A DNA stretch of 64,000 nucleotides, from positions 62,001-126,000 of the forward strand of contig JAGQDJ010000081.1 of the NCBI GenBank assembly GCA_022885665.1, read 5' to 3'. Of this stretch, positions 12,201 through 24,200 are shown piece after piece (positions within the stretch are counted from its first letter, which is position 1; every line of letters starts with the position of its first letter). The position numbers and the translations under genes were made by a program. The stretch comes from Triops longicaudatus (Eukaryota; Arthropoda; Branchiopoda; Notostraca; Triopsidae). The notes below the pieces were generated by a model. The model saw only the letters and a list, made by a program, of their open reading frames with translations, was not told where the DNA came from and ran no database searches.

Positions 12201-15200
12201 AAGAGGCTGACGTAGAGCGTCTCTTGGTACTAATTGATCCTGAAACCTGGGATCCTACATTTGACAAAAGTAAGATGATTTTTTGTGCATAGAAATGCTA
12301 TCCTCAAATATAGTTCACTGTGTGCAACGTTTGTCGATGGAAATCGAAGTGTCCCAGGTCTCTTTTGTGATCACCAAATTACTCCGAAAATCTGTTTCAA
12401 AACATTCAAAAGACACTCTCTTATATGAAGGAAGCTCAGATTTGCTAGTGTCTAATGAGAAGTCCCTGCGTAGCACTCTTGTTGATCATTTCGCATCGCA
12501 TTTTGATTTTACAGACCACCGTATGAAGCTTTGAGAAGTGGAATTTTGTCGTAGTACAAGATACCGATCTTGACGTCTTTGAAATGAAAACATCGTTGTT
12601 TTGTATTAACTATAAATAGACGAGGTGCTAAAAGTGATAGTATCACTAGAATGTAGCGAATGGAAGACAAATCTTAGGACAGAATTTCTGTCAACATTCC
12701 ATTACTTGGTGTTATGCCTCCGAGATAGTTCAACTCAGCAGTTTTTGTTGCACTTTCATTTGTGAGCATTTAAACATTCGACAGATACGATAACAAACTG
12801 AAATAATGCTCTCTATTATTACCAATGAAAAGCGTCATTCATCAAACATTAATTGTAATATGTGACTCCCAACAGATGGCAAAGATGAACATCGTAAAGG
12901 TTTGCTGCAAATGCCTTTGGCTGAAGGTGTCAAGCTGCAAATGTGTTACTTGTTGCACCATTTGTGGGACATTCAACTGCGCCATCGAGTGGAAGCCATT
13001 ATTGGTTTCAGTTACGACTACGTCGCTCAACTCCAATCGGATCAGCTACGACGTTACATCGAAATTAAGCAATCTGACCTCCCCTCCGCTATTGCTGCCA
13101 AGAAAACGCGCGAGTTCCGTTGCCCCCCTCGGGAACAAATGAATGCCATCCTTGGTTTCAAACACCTAGAAGGCGACGACGAAAACTGTCCAAGCAACGA
13201 AGAAATCCGGTCCCAGTTGTCTGGCTTCCACGAAGAACTCATGGGCCAGGTACGAATCTCGACCGGCGAAAAAGAAGCTTCGGAAGAAGAGCAACAAAAA
13301 GCCAACCAAGCCGCTGGCGAGGGCAAACCGGGCCTAATGGGCCGCATGAAGAATGTCATCACACTCGTCAAGCAAAAAGCCACCGAGGATGACAACGCGA
13401 AAGCTTCTGAAGATGGAGAGAAAACTCCAGAAAGTAAATGTCTAACTCCGAACACTCATTTTCGTTTCTCATTCAAATGCACTCTCTCTTTTAGGCAAGT
13501 TCCGCCAAGTGTTGATCAAAACCATCGTCCGTTGGGCGGAAGAAACTTACTTAGAAGACTACAATCTTGTTCGCGAGATGTTCCGCTTGCTTCTGAGACA
13601 GTATGATGGCGTCGGAGAAGTTATGCGCGCTTTGGAGAAAGCTTACGTCATAAATGCCAAGACTAGAGAAGACGTTCAAGTGCTATGGGTCGGCCTTTCG
13701 CGCATCCGAGGCCTATTGCCGGTACAAATGTCTCAGGAGGAAGAAGAGTTGATGCGAGAGCTGCTCTGGAAGATGGTGAACAACCACACCTTTTTCCAAC
13801 ATCCGGACTTAATTCGCAACTTGCGTATCCACGAAAACGTAATGGCTATTATGATGAATACATTAGGACGCCGAGCACAAGCTCAGTCTGACGCGGCCGC
13901 GCAAGCTGCTGCAGCCCACGCTCATAGTCATGCACCTGGAGAAGTTGTAAAAGAGAAAGAAAAGGATACGAGCCATGGTATGGTGGTAGCTTGCTGTCGC
14001 TTTTTGTGCTACTTCTGCCGTACTTCGCGTAAAAATCAGAAAGCTATGTTTGAGCATTTGGCCTTCTTGCTTGAAAACTCCAACATTCTTCTGTCACGGC
14101 CTTCATTGCGGGGCTCCACCCCTCTAGACGTGGGATACTCTTCGCTCATGGATAACACCGAACTTGCCCTTGCTCTACGGTACTTTTTTTCGGAATATTT
14201 TCTCGACATTTTGTTCATAGGAATTCTTTTTGAAACCGTCTAGAGAGCACTATCTGGAAAAAATAGCCGTTTACCTGTCACGTTGCGGTCTGCAATCGAA
14301 CGCTGAGTTAGTTGAACGCGGTTACCCAGATTTGGGCTGGGATCCAGTGGAGGGAGAACGTTATTTGGATTTCTTGCGTTTCTGCGTGTGGGTGAATGGA
14401 GAAAGTGTAGAAGAAAATGCCAACCTGGTAATTCGTCTGCTCATTCGTCGTCCTGAATGCTTAGGCCCCGCCTTGCGAGGTGAAGGTGAAGGCTTACTAC
14501 GTGCCATTACGGATGCGAATAAGGTCGGTACATACTTATACGTAACCGGGCAAACATTATTAATTTTTCTTTCAGATGTCTGAACGGATTGCGGCGCAAA
14601 GAAACGCCCAAGCGGAAGCTGAAGGTACCAATCACAATTTAGTGTTGGATCATCCTTTACCGCAGGGCGAAGACGATGAAGATTACATTGATATTGGAGC
14701 AGCTACTCTTAGCTTCTACTGCACTTTGGTGGATTTGCTGGGACGTTGTGCTCCAGAAGCCCCAGTTATTGCTCTCGTAAGACGTGAAGGATATTAACTG
14801 AATGAAGAAAATGAAACAGTATTTTTTGTTTTGTGGTTAAACAGGGAAAAAACGAATCTCTGCGAGCTAGAGCTATCTTGCGTTCGCTGGTACCGTTGGA
14901 AGATTTGGCGGGAGTTTTGAGTTTGCGTTTTACACTTCCGTCGGCGATTCCTGAAGATGGTACGCCACGCTCGGATATGCCACCGGGTTTGATTCCCGCA
15001 CACAAGCAAAGCGTTGTCTTGTTCTTGGAGCGCGTCTACGGTATCGAAGACCGCGAACTTTTCTTCCAGCTTCTAGAAGAAGCCTTTTTGCCTGATCTGC
15101 GTGCTGCTACCATCCTGGATAAAGTGGACGGTGGCGAGTCAGATATGGGCTTGGCCCTTCACCGTTATATTGGCAATTCGATTTTGCCCTTACTGATCAG

Positions 15201-18200
15201 CCATGCTCGATTCTATGCCGAAGCCGAGCAACAAGCTTCGCTACTAGACACGACTTTACATACCGTTTACCGCTTGTCCAAGAACAAGATGTTAACCAAA
15301 GGACAGCGTGAGGCCGTCTCAGACTTCTTGGTGGCTCTAACTAGGGAATTGCACCCTGCCATGTTGCTTAAACTGCTACGTAAACTCACGGTTGATGTAT
15401 CTCGTTTATCTGAGTACACTACTGTGGCCCTTCGCGTAAGTACATGCAGACAAATCGTCTAGTAGGACTTATGACAGAATAAGAGAAATTTACCACACTA
15501 ACTACTTGCCTGTTTTTAAGTTGCTGACTTTGCATTATGAACGTTGTGGGAAGTATTACGGCGCCGTGGGCGGTCAAGGCACTTACGGCTCGGCTTCCGA
15601 AGAAGAGAAACGCCTGACTATGCTTCTCTTCTCCAACATTTTTGATTCTTTGGCCAGAATGGAATACGATCCTGAGCTCTTCGGCAAAGCTTTGCCTTGT
15701 CTCACAGCCATAGGATGTGCGTTACCGCCGGACTATGCGCTTTCTACACTTGCCGACGATGAGTGGACCCGCCCACCACCTCCAGGTGAACTGGACGGAC
15801 CGTACGAGCCACAACCTATTGTTACTTCCAGGTATTGTTGCCCATCTCCAAACTTACCCACTTCTCGTTAACTCTTTCACCATATCTTTGTTGTTTGTTA
15901 CGGGCTCGTTTGCTTTTTGCAGAGTAACGCTAAGCTCAGACTTGAATAATTTGGTGCAAAAGTTTTCGGAACACTACCATGACGCCTGGGCAGCGCGGAA
16001 GTTCGAAAACGGCTGGCAGTATGGCGATACTTGGAGCGACGAGCAACGCACCCATCCTCGGCTTAAGCCGTACTCGATGCTTTCCGAATACGTAAACTAT
16101 CAAAATCCACTTTTCAACTATATTAAACGTAACAATCAATATTTACTCTACTAACCTAAATACTAGGAAAGGGAACGCTACCGCGAACCTATTCGCGATT
16201 CTTTGAAAGCGTTGCTAGCCTTAGGCTGGAATGTGGAATACGCCGATTATGAAGCGGCCCATGATCCCTCTCGCGCTGGGGCGGGACCTGGTCTTCAACG
16301 TCGTCAATCGCGCTCGAGTATGGGTTTGGGTAGCGATGCAAATAGCCCGTATTCGTATAACCCTCGGCCTGTGGACATGGCGAACTTGACACTTAGCAGA
16401 GAAATGCAAACGATGGCTGAGCGCCTATCTGAAAATGCTCACGATATTTGGGCCAAGAAGAAGAAAGAGGAGTTGTCCGCTTGCGGTATGTGTAACCATT
16501 CATCATAACGATTGCTCCACTGTTTCAGTTTTGTAACCTCTACTACTGTGAAAACTATGGTTTACCTTGTCTAAGAGCTGTTCTGTCCTCATAGGCGGTG
16601 GTCTGCATCCCCAAATGGTTCCATACGATTTACTTACAGACAAAGAGAAGCGAAAGGATCGCGAACGCTCGCAAGAGTTACTGAAATACCTACAGTATAT
16701 GGGTTACAAGCTTTATAGGTATTTAATTATTCAAACCGACACATTTGCAGTTCCTTTCCCTGGCTTCTTGGCGGAATCCTTGGGTTTGGAGTTTGCTTTC
16801 TATCCCGTTTTTCCCCAAAAAAAGAAAGACTTCACTGTCTTGTCTGTCATATTTATTTTCGCGCTTAATGAAAATGTTTAATTTTCCTTTTTGTTTTTGT
16901 GCTTCTCCGCTTGCTTGCTTTTTCTCCTGGACGTTTTGCCCGCATATTTTTCGGCTGCTCTTGGTTTGAGTGCGTTTCTTGTTTTTGTTTTTTTCTTATT
17001 TTATTATTATTGTTTTTTTCATTTTGATAACTGACTACTATCCAAGCACTCTTCTTTTCAGGCTCAGTAAGTCCCAGCAGCAACAGTCTGGCTTATCTGC
17101 CGATGGTGTGGTGGGCGGTGACTCCGCCGTCGGTGCCGCATCGTCGCTTGAACGGCGCTTCGCTTACTCTTTATTGGAGAAGTTGTTGGCCTACTTGGAC
17201 GTCGCTGCTTTGAATATGAAACACTTAAAGCCTTCCAGCAACTACTCGCGTCGGTCTTCCTTCCAAACTTCAACGCGCGATGTTAAATTTTTCTCCAAAG
17301 TCGTTCTTCCTCTCATGGAAAAGTATTTCAGCACACATCGCCACTACCTAATAGCCGTAGCCACTGCGACGAATAGCGTCGGTGCGGCCTCTCTCAAAGA
17401 GAAAGAAATGGTTGCCAGGTATGCCGAAGATAGTTTGAAGCTGTTAGAATGTAAAGTGTTCCTAATCTATTTTTTGTTTCTGTGTAGCCTGTTTTGCAAG
17501 TTGGCCTACTTGCTGCGATCCAAGTTCGGTTCTTTCGGATACGATATGCGTATTGCTGTACGGTGCTTGCAAGTACTCGTCCGTGCCATAGATGCTAAGT
17601 GAGTTATAGTTTCATAAAAACCTGCCTTATGTCCATAAAATTGCAATTTTGCAATGCATACGGGTTTCGATGGTAAAAATTTAACTTTTATAGGTCGTTG
17701 GTGAAAAACTGTCCGGAGTTCGTACGTACTTCCATGCTTACCTTTTTCAATAATTGTGCGGAAGACTTGGGCCAATGCTTAGCCAATTTACACGATGTAA
17801 GTTCTGTGTATAATAACTTATGGAAAGCATAATATCACTTTTGTTTCATGCTAGATGCGATATAATCTCATCCGTGGTACACATATGAAAACATCGTCGT
17901 CGCTTAACTATATCCAAATGGTTACTCTGCCTGTACTGACTGCATTGTTCGATCATTTGGCATGTTATGAATTCGGAGCTGATCTTCTTCGTACGTGACT
18001 CATTATTTACGATACATAGTTAAGTTTTAGTAAACATTTACTAAGTTTTTTTTACTTGGTATCTTCTTTTTAGTGGACGATATCCAAGTAGCGTGCTACA
18101 AAATTTTGAACAACTTGTTTACTCTTGGTACTGATGCTTCTCTCTACAAAGACAGGTAAGAATGCCAGGATATCTATTGTTGAATTCATTACTAAGACTG

Positions 18201-21200
18201 ACCAATTCAGTTAACGATATGGGATTATTTTTGTCATTGGCAAATCGTAGTTATGCAAGTGTAGAGCACAAGAACTTGTTAAAAGCTCAATTTGCCGTTG
18301 TCTGATTGCTGTGTAGTAGGGGAAACTCGAACAATTTTTCTGACAGTTTAAGAAAAGGAAGAAGACGGTATTGTAAACGCAGTACACAGAAGTCATTAAG
18401 AAGCATTGCAGTTACAATGGCTCAACCACTTAGTTGCTTATAGCTTGCTATGGAGCCATTGTAATAACGTTAAAACGACATTGAATGTCGTACAAGAGCT
18501 AGTTCTCGATGTATTCAAATCGAGCCTATCATTCAACTATCCACCAGTCTGACGCAGGAAAAATATCAGGGTGTCCCACCTAGGACATCCTGATTTAGTG
18601 GATGCGCGGAATAAATGGACACCGTTTGTGTTAGTCCTTAATCATTCAATGACACAAATTGAATTATCCAGATTTGTCTCCGATTTAGCGTAGATTCCTA
18701 TTTACCATATCACTTATATACTAGTACTACGTTTCGGGGATAGGCATTAATTCTACGTCTCTTCTGGCGTTGTAGGAAGTTCATCAAGACAGAAATGGAT
18801 CGCCATCGTCCTGCCGTGGGATCTTGCTTGGGTGCTTTCGCTTCAACTTTCCCTGTGGCATTCTTAGAACCACATTTGAACAAGCACAACCCTGTTTCTA
18901 TTCATGGCCGTCTTCAAGATCACTCTCTGGAAGCCCAAGACGTCATGTCTCGCTTAGAATCTTCTATGCCAACTTTGGAGCACATTTTAGCTCAAGTTGA
19001 AGCCTTTGTATCGGCCGAGAAGCAGTACACCGAAGCGCCACACATTATCGACATCTTACTTCCTATGCTTTGTTCATATTTGCCATTCTGGTGGTCTCAA
19101 GGTCCCGATAATGTGAATCCTTCTGGCGACAGCCACGTGACTCTCGTTACAGCTGAGCACATGAACCAGTTGTTGCGCAATGTTTTGAATCTCATCAAGG
19201 GCAACATTGGTTCCGAGAGCGCACCGTGGATGACGCGTATTGCCGGCTACACTCAGCAAATTATCCTAAATCCCACTGAAGAATTGCTGCGGGATCCTTA
19301 CTTGCCCCTGGCACAGCGCGTACGCAAACGCACCGAACAAATGTTTCACAAGGAAGACGCTTTACGAGGTTTCCTCAAATCCACCACAGAAGACACGTCC
19401 CAAGTGGAAAGCCAGTTACAAGCGGACTGGTACTTGCTAGTCCGCGATATTTACGCCTTCTATCCGTTGTTGATCAAGTACGTTGATCTGCAGCGTAATC
19501 ACTGGCTGCGGCATCACGTTCCTGAAGCTGAGGAGCTTTACGCTCACGTTGCCGAAATTTTCAACATGTGGTCTAACTCGCACTACTTTGGCCGCGAGGA
19601 GCAGAACTTCATTTCTGCCAACGAAATTGACAACATGACTCTGATCATGCCCACATCCGCCACACGCAAGACATCCGTGGTACCTGATCAAACGCAACCC
19701 GTTTCAGGCAAAGTGGTAAGTTGTATTAGATTTCTGTTTTTTTTTTTTTTTTTGCAGATTTGAAATTTTCAACTTGTGTTTGTAGAAAAAGAAAAAATCG
19801 CGAGACCGCAAGCGAGACAAGGACAAGGAAATTGCAGCATCGCTGATGGTGGCTTGTCTAAAACGTTTACTACCTGTTGGTTTGAACTTATTTGCAGGTC
19901 GGGAGCAAGAACTGGTCCAACACTGCAAAGACCGCTATTTAAAGGTAATTTCATGGATTCTCTTGAAATTTCGGACGAATTGTTCCTTTCTTTGTTATTC
20001 TAGAAAGTACCCGAGTATCAGATCGTCGATTTTGCCAAAACGCAGCTGACTTTGCCAGATAAGATTGACCCATCGGATTCCATGTCGTGGCAGCATCACT
20101 TGTATTCCAAGTTGGGCTCACAGCGAGGAATTGCCAATGGACCAGCGACAGCTACAGGAGCCACGGGTGCAGCAGGCAAAAGCGGTCCCAGTGGTGCAGC
20201 CACCTCAGGACTGGATGATTTGGTTGAACGCATCGTTGCAATGGCCAAAGTACTCTTCGGCTTGCACATGGTAAGCGACTACGATGCTCTAATTGTACAT
20301 CAAATTTTGCTTTTCAGTTTCAAAACTTACTTTGCCACACTCTTCATTCATTTTTCATCCTCACATTCTTTACTTGTTAGTTGGCATCTATGCACAGAAC
20401 AATGCAGAGAACTCCCGATTTACGCGGTTTCACTTAAGAGGTCCGATTACGAATGAGCTAGTCTTTAAGGGTTTTGCGATCTCTAGTATGCCACGCGCAT
20501 TATATGAACCCGTTTAAATAGTTCAAGTTTTTTTCGCATGCCAAAAATGTTAAAGTCAGGACAAGTTCAGTTGCTACTACATAGCAGCGTGTTACACATT
20601 TTCTGAATGCTCGATGTTCCTCAATACCGCGTAACTTGGGAGTACGACTGTAAGATTTTCGTGCTTTTTGATTATAGGAACGCTATGGATCCATGTTAGG
20701 TAGAAGTTCGCCATTTGTGCGTTAAGTTCACTGTTTTGCCATCATTTTTAAGTTTCAAGCATGCTTCCATGTGCTTATTCCGGATTTTTGTTACTTGTTA
20801 TGTACTTCACGGAAAATCAGATCGATCATCCTGCCCAAACCGCGAAAGGCCTGTACCGTTCTGTTGTATCGACTCAGAGAAAGCGCGCTGTCATTGCCTG
20901 TTTCCGGCAAACTTCACTTCATGCGCTGCCGAGGTATGCTTGAATCCAAGCACCCAATTCTAACGTTCGAGTTTGATTTGCTCTTTATTTCCTTCGCATG
21001 CCGTTAACTCTACAACCGTGCACATGATACTAAGAATTGTCACAGTGTGAGATGTTGAAATACCTGGAAGGCAAAATTGATTACGCTTGCTAACAGGATT
21101 TCCTTCTCCTGACCTTTTTGCGTCCCGTAACATTTGGAATTGGGTTGATTGAAACAACTTGTAGCAACGTTCGCGCTCAGCCGCGCAACGCCGAGGTCTA

Positions 21201-24200
21201 CATGGCTGGCGTAAACTGATTTCGATCACGCGAAAGCGTGCCATTGTAGCTTGCCTGCGTTGTCCGCCCCTATATAACATACCTAGGTACAGTAACACGT
21301 CCCTTTAACTAAAAATACGCATGATATGAATTTACAGTACTATAGTGCGAACAGCGAGAAGTTTTGGTACTATGTTTTCGTCATATTAGGCACCGGGCCA
21401 TCAACATTTTCTTGAAAACTTACCACGAACTGTGGTTGACTGATGAAAATGTCGGCCAGGAGGTCATGATTGAAGATCTCACCACCTCCTTCGAAGAAGC
21501 TGAGAAGAAAAAGAAGGAAGCCGCAGCGGAAGAAAACCGTCCTGATCCTCTGACGCAGTTAGTTACTACCTTCAACCGAGGTGCCACGACGGAACGTAGT
21601 GGTGCTCTGCAAGACGATAGCCTGTACATGGCTTACGCGCACATCATGGCTTTATCTTGTGGCGAGGAAGAAGAAGAGGAAGAAGAGGACGGTGGCGAGG
21701 GCGAAGAAGGCGGAGCTTCGATTCATGTAAGTTTGTTAAGCTTTGTTCCACACTACGCCCATCATCCTTCTGGATAAGACGTAACGTTTAAAAATAATGG
21801 TCAATCTTGTTAAATCATTATTTGTGCATCATAGGAACAAGAAATGGAAAAGCAAAAGTTGCTTTTTGCCCAGTCTCGCCTTGCTTCCAGGGGCGTGTAC
21901 GAAATGGTACTGCAGTTTATTTCCGCTTGTAAGGGCGTGCCGTCTGACATGGTCATGAACACACTCGAACTTGGCATTTCTGTCCTCCGTGGAGGCAATT
22001 TAGAAATCCAAATGGTAATAAAATTCCGTGGCTACAAATAAATTAAAAAATTCTTAATGTGCAGAAATTTTATCACGTTATTTTCTTTTCTAGTCCATGT
22101 TAAACCACCTGAAAGAGAAAAAAGACGTTGGATTTTTCACGTCTATTGCTGGCCTACTTAACTCCTGTTCTGTGCTGGATTTGGATGCCTTTGAACGCAA
22201 CACGAAAGCGGAAGGCCTGGGCGTGGGTGCCGAAGGTGCAGCGGGAGAAAAGAACATGCACGACGCTGACTTCACCTGTGCCTTGTTCCGTTTCATTCAA
22301 CTGACGTGCGAAGGCCACAACTTGGAGTGGCAAAACTATTTGCGTACCCAAGCTGGGAATACTACTACAGTTAACGTGGTCATTTGCACCGTCGACTATT
22401 TGTTGCGACTCCAAGAATCTATCATGGATTTCTATTGGCACTACTCTAGCAAAGAAATTATTGACCCAGCAGGCAAAACGAATTTCTTGAAAGCCATTGG
22501 TGTAGCCAGTCAAGTCTTCAACACGTTGACCGAAGTTATTCAAGGTCCCTGTACTCAGAATCAACAAGCTTTAGCCCATTCCCGATTATGGGATGCTGTG
22601 GGCGGTTTCTTATTCCTTTTCGCTAATATGCAAGCCAAATTATCAAGACACTTGTCGCAAGTCGACTTGCTCAAAGAGTTGCTTAACTTACAAAAGGATA
22701 TGGTGGTTATGATGCTCTCTATGCTCGAAGGTACTTTCTCTTAATTCTTAAGAGCGACCTATAATTTCGTGTACCTGTAGGAAATGTCGTCAACGGCACT
22801 ATCGGAAAACAGATGGTGGATACGTTGGTCGAATCGGCGTCGAATGTCGAGTTAATTTTAAAGTATTTCGACATGTTCTTGAAACTTAAAGACCTGACCA
22901 GCTCGCCCGCCTTTCAAGTAAGTTCTCCGGACTCTTGAAGGTATTCTTAACTTAAATCTTAAATTCTTAAAGGAGGAACCGTTGAAAGATGGATGGATCA
23001 CTCCCAAGGAGTTTAAAGATAAAATGGAAGCTCAAAAAAGCTATACTCCCGAAGAGATCGAGTTTCTCTTGGCGTGCTGCGACACCAACCATGAAGGCAA
23101 AATCGATTACCTCGAATTCACCGAGCGTTTCCACAATCCCGCCAAGGAAATCGGATTTAATTTGGCCGTGCTTCTCACTAATCTGTCCGAGCATATGCCC
23201 AGTGATCCACGTTTAGCTCGTTTCTTAGAAACGGCCGGCTCTGTGTTGAATTACTTCGAACCATTTTTGGGCCGTATTGAAATTATGGGTGGCGCGAAGC
23301 GCATCGAACGAGTTTACTTTGAAATTAAGGAGTCAGATATTGAGCAGTGGAATGCACCTCAAATTAAAGAATCCAAGCGAGCTTTCTTCTACTCGATTGC
23401 TGAAGATGGTGACAAAGAAAAGTTAGAAGCCTTCGTTAACTTCTGCGAAGACGCCATCTTTGAAATGCAGCATGCCTCAGCTCTTATGGCCAGCGAGAAC
23501 GAAGGCGGAGCTTCTAGTGCGCGCCAAGCCAAATATAGTTATGTCAGTGCTGAAGAGGAAGAACAGTACGTTGTTTCACAATTTTTTTTTCTTACATCGC
23601 GAAATGTATGTATGTATACTCATTTTCGTATCTTAAACAACAGAGGTGCGCTTGAACCGTTGAAGCAGAAAGCGGGAGCCATTAAAGATGTCATTCTGCA
23701 AGCATTCTCCCTATTAGCACCTTCAAATATTAAGAGGCAATGGCGACTCTTGCAGCAAAAGACGATATTCGAATTAATTGTGGGTTTGTTCAAACTCATG
23801 TGGAAAGCCTTTTATTACGGTGCTTACGGGAGTGCTATTGTGATCAAGTAAGTCTTGGTAGCAATTATGCAACCTTTGCGCTCATGAGCTGATTTTGTAG
23901 ACATATTTTAAAAATTGTACTGAATCTCATGCGGGGACCGCAGCCAGAGAAAGTGGAAGAGAAACCGGCCGAAGAGGCCTCTATGATGATGATGGTACGG
24001 CCCGCGTTAGCCCCGCCCCCACCACCGGAACCCGTCGATGACCCTGTGGCACCAGCGGCTATAGGGATTGGCGCGGCAGAAGGAAGTGAAACTACACCGT
24101 TGCTTGAAGGAGAAGCTGCAGCGAAAACAACCGAAGAAGTCAGCAAGGAAACGACGCCGGTCAGCTCGAAGCCAACCACGCCCGAGGGCAAAGAAGTTTT

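Noticed and set aside
12283..12534. 84-codon frame in a RyR intron
   Set aside because: No similarity to RyR or any family known to me; the flanking exons join perfectly without it.
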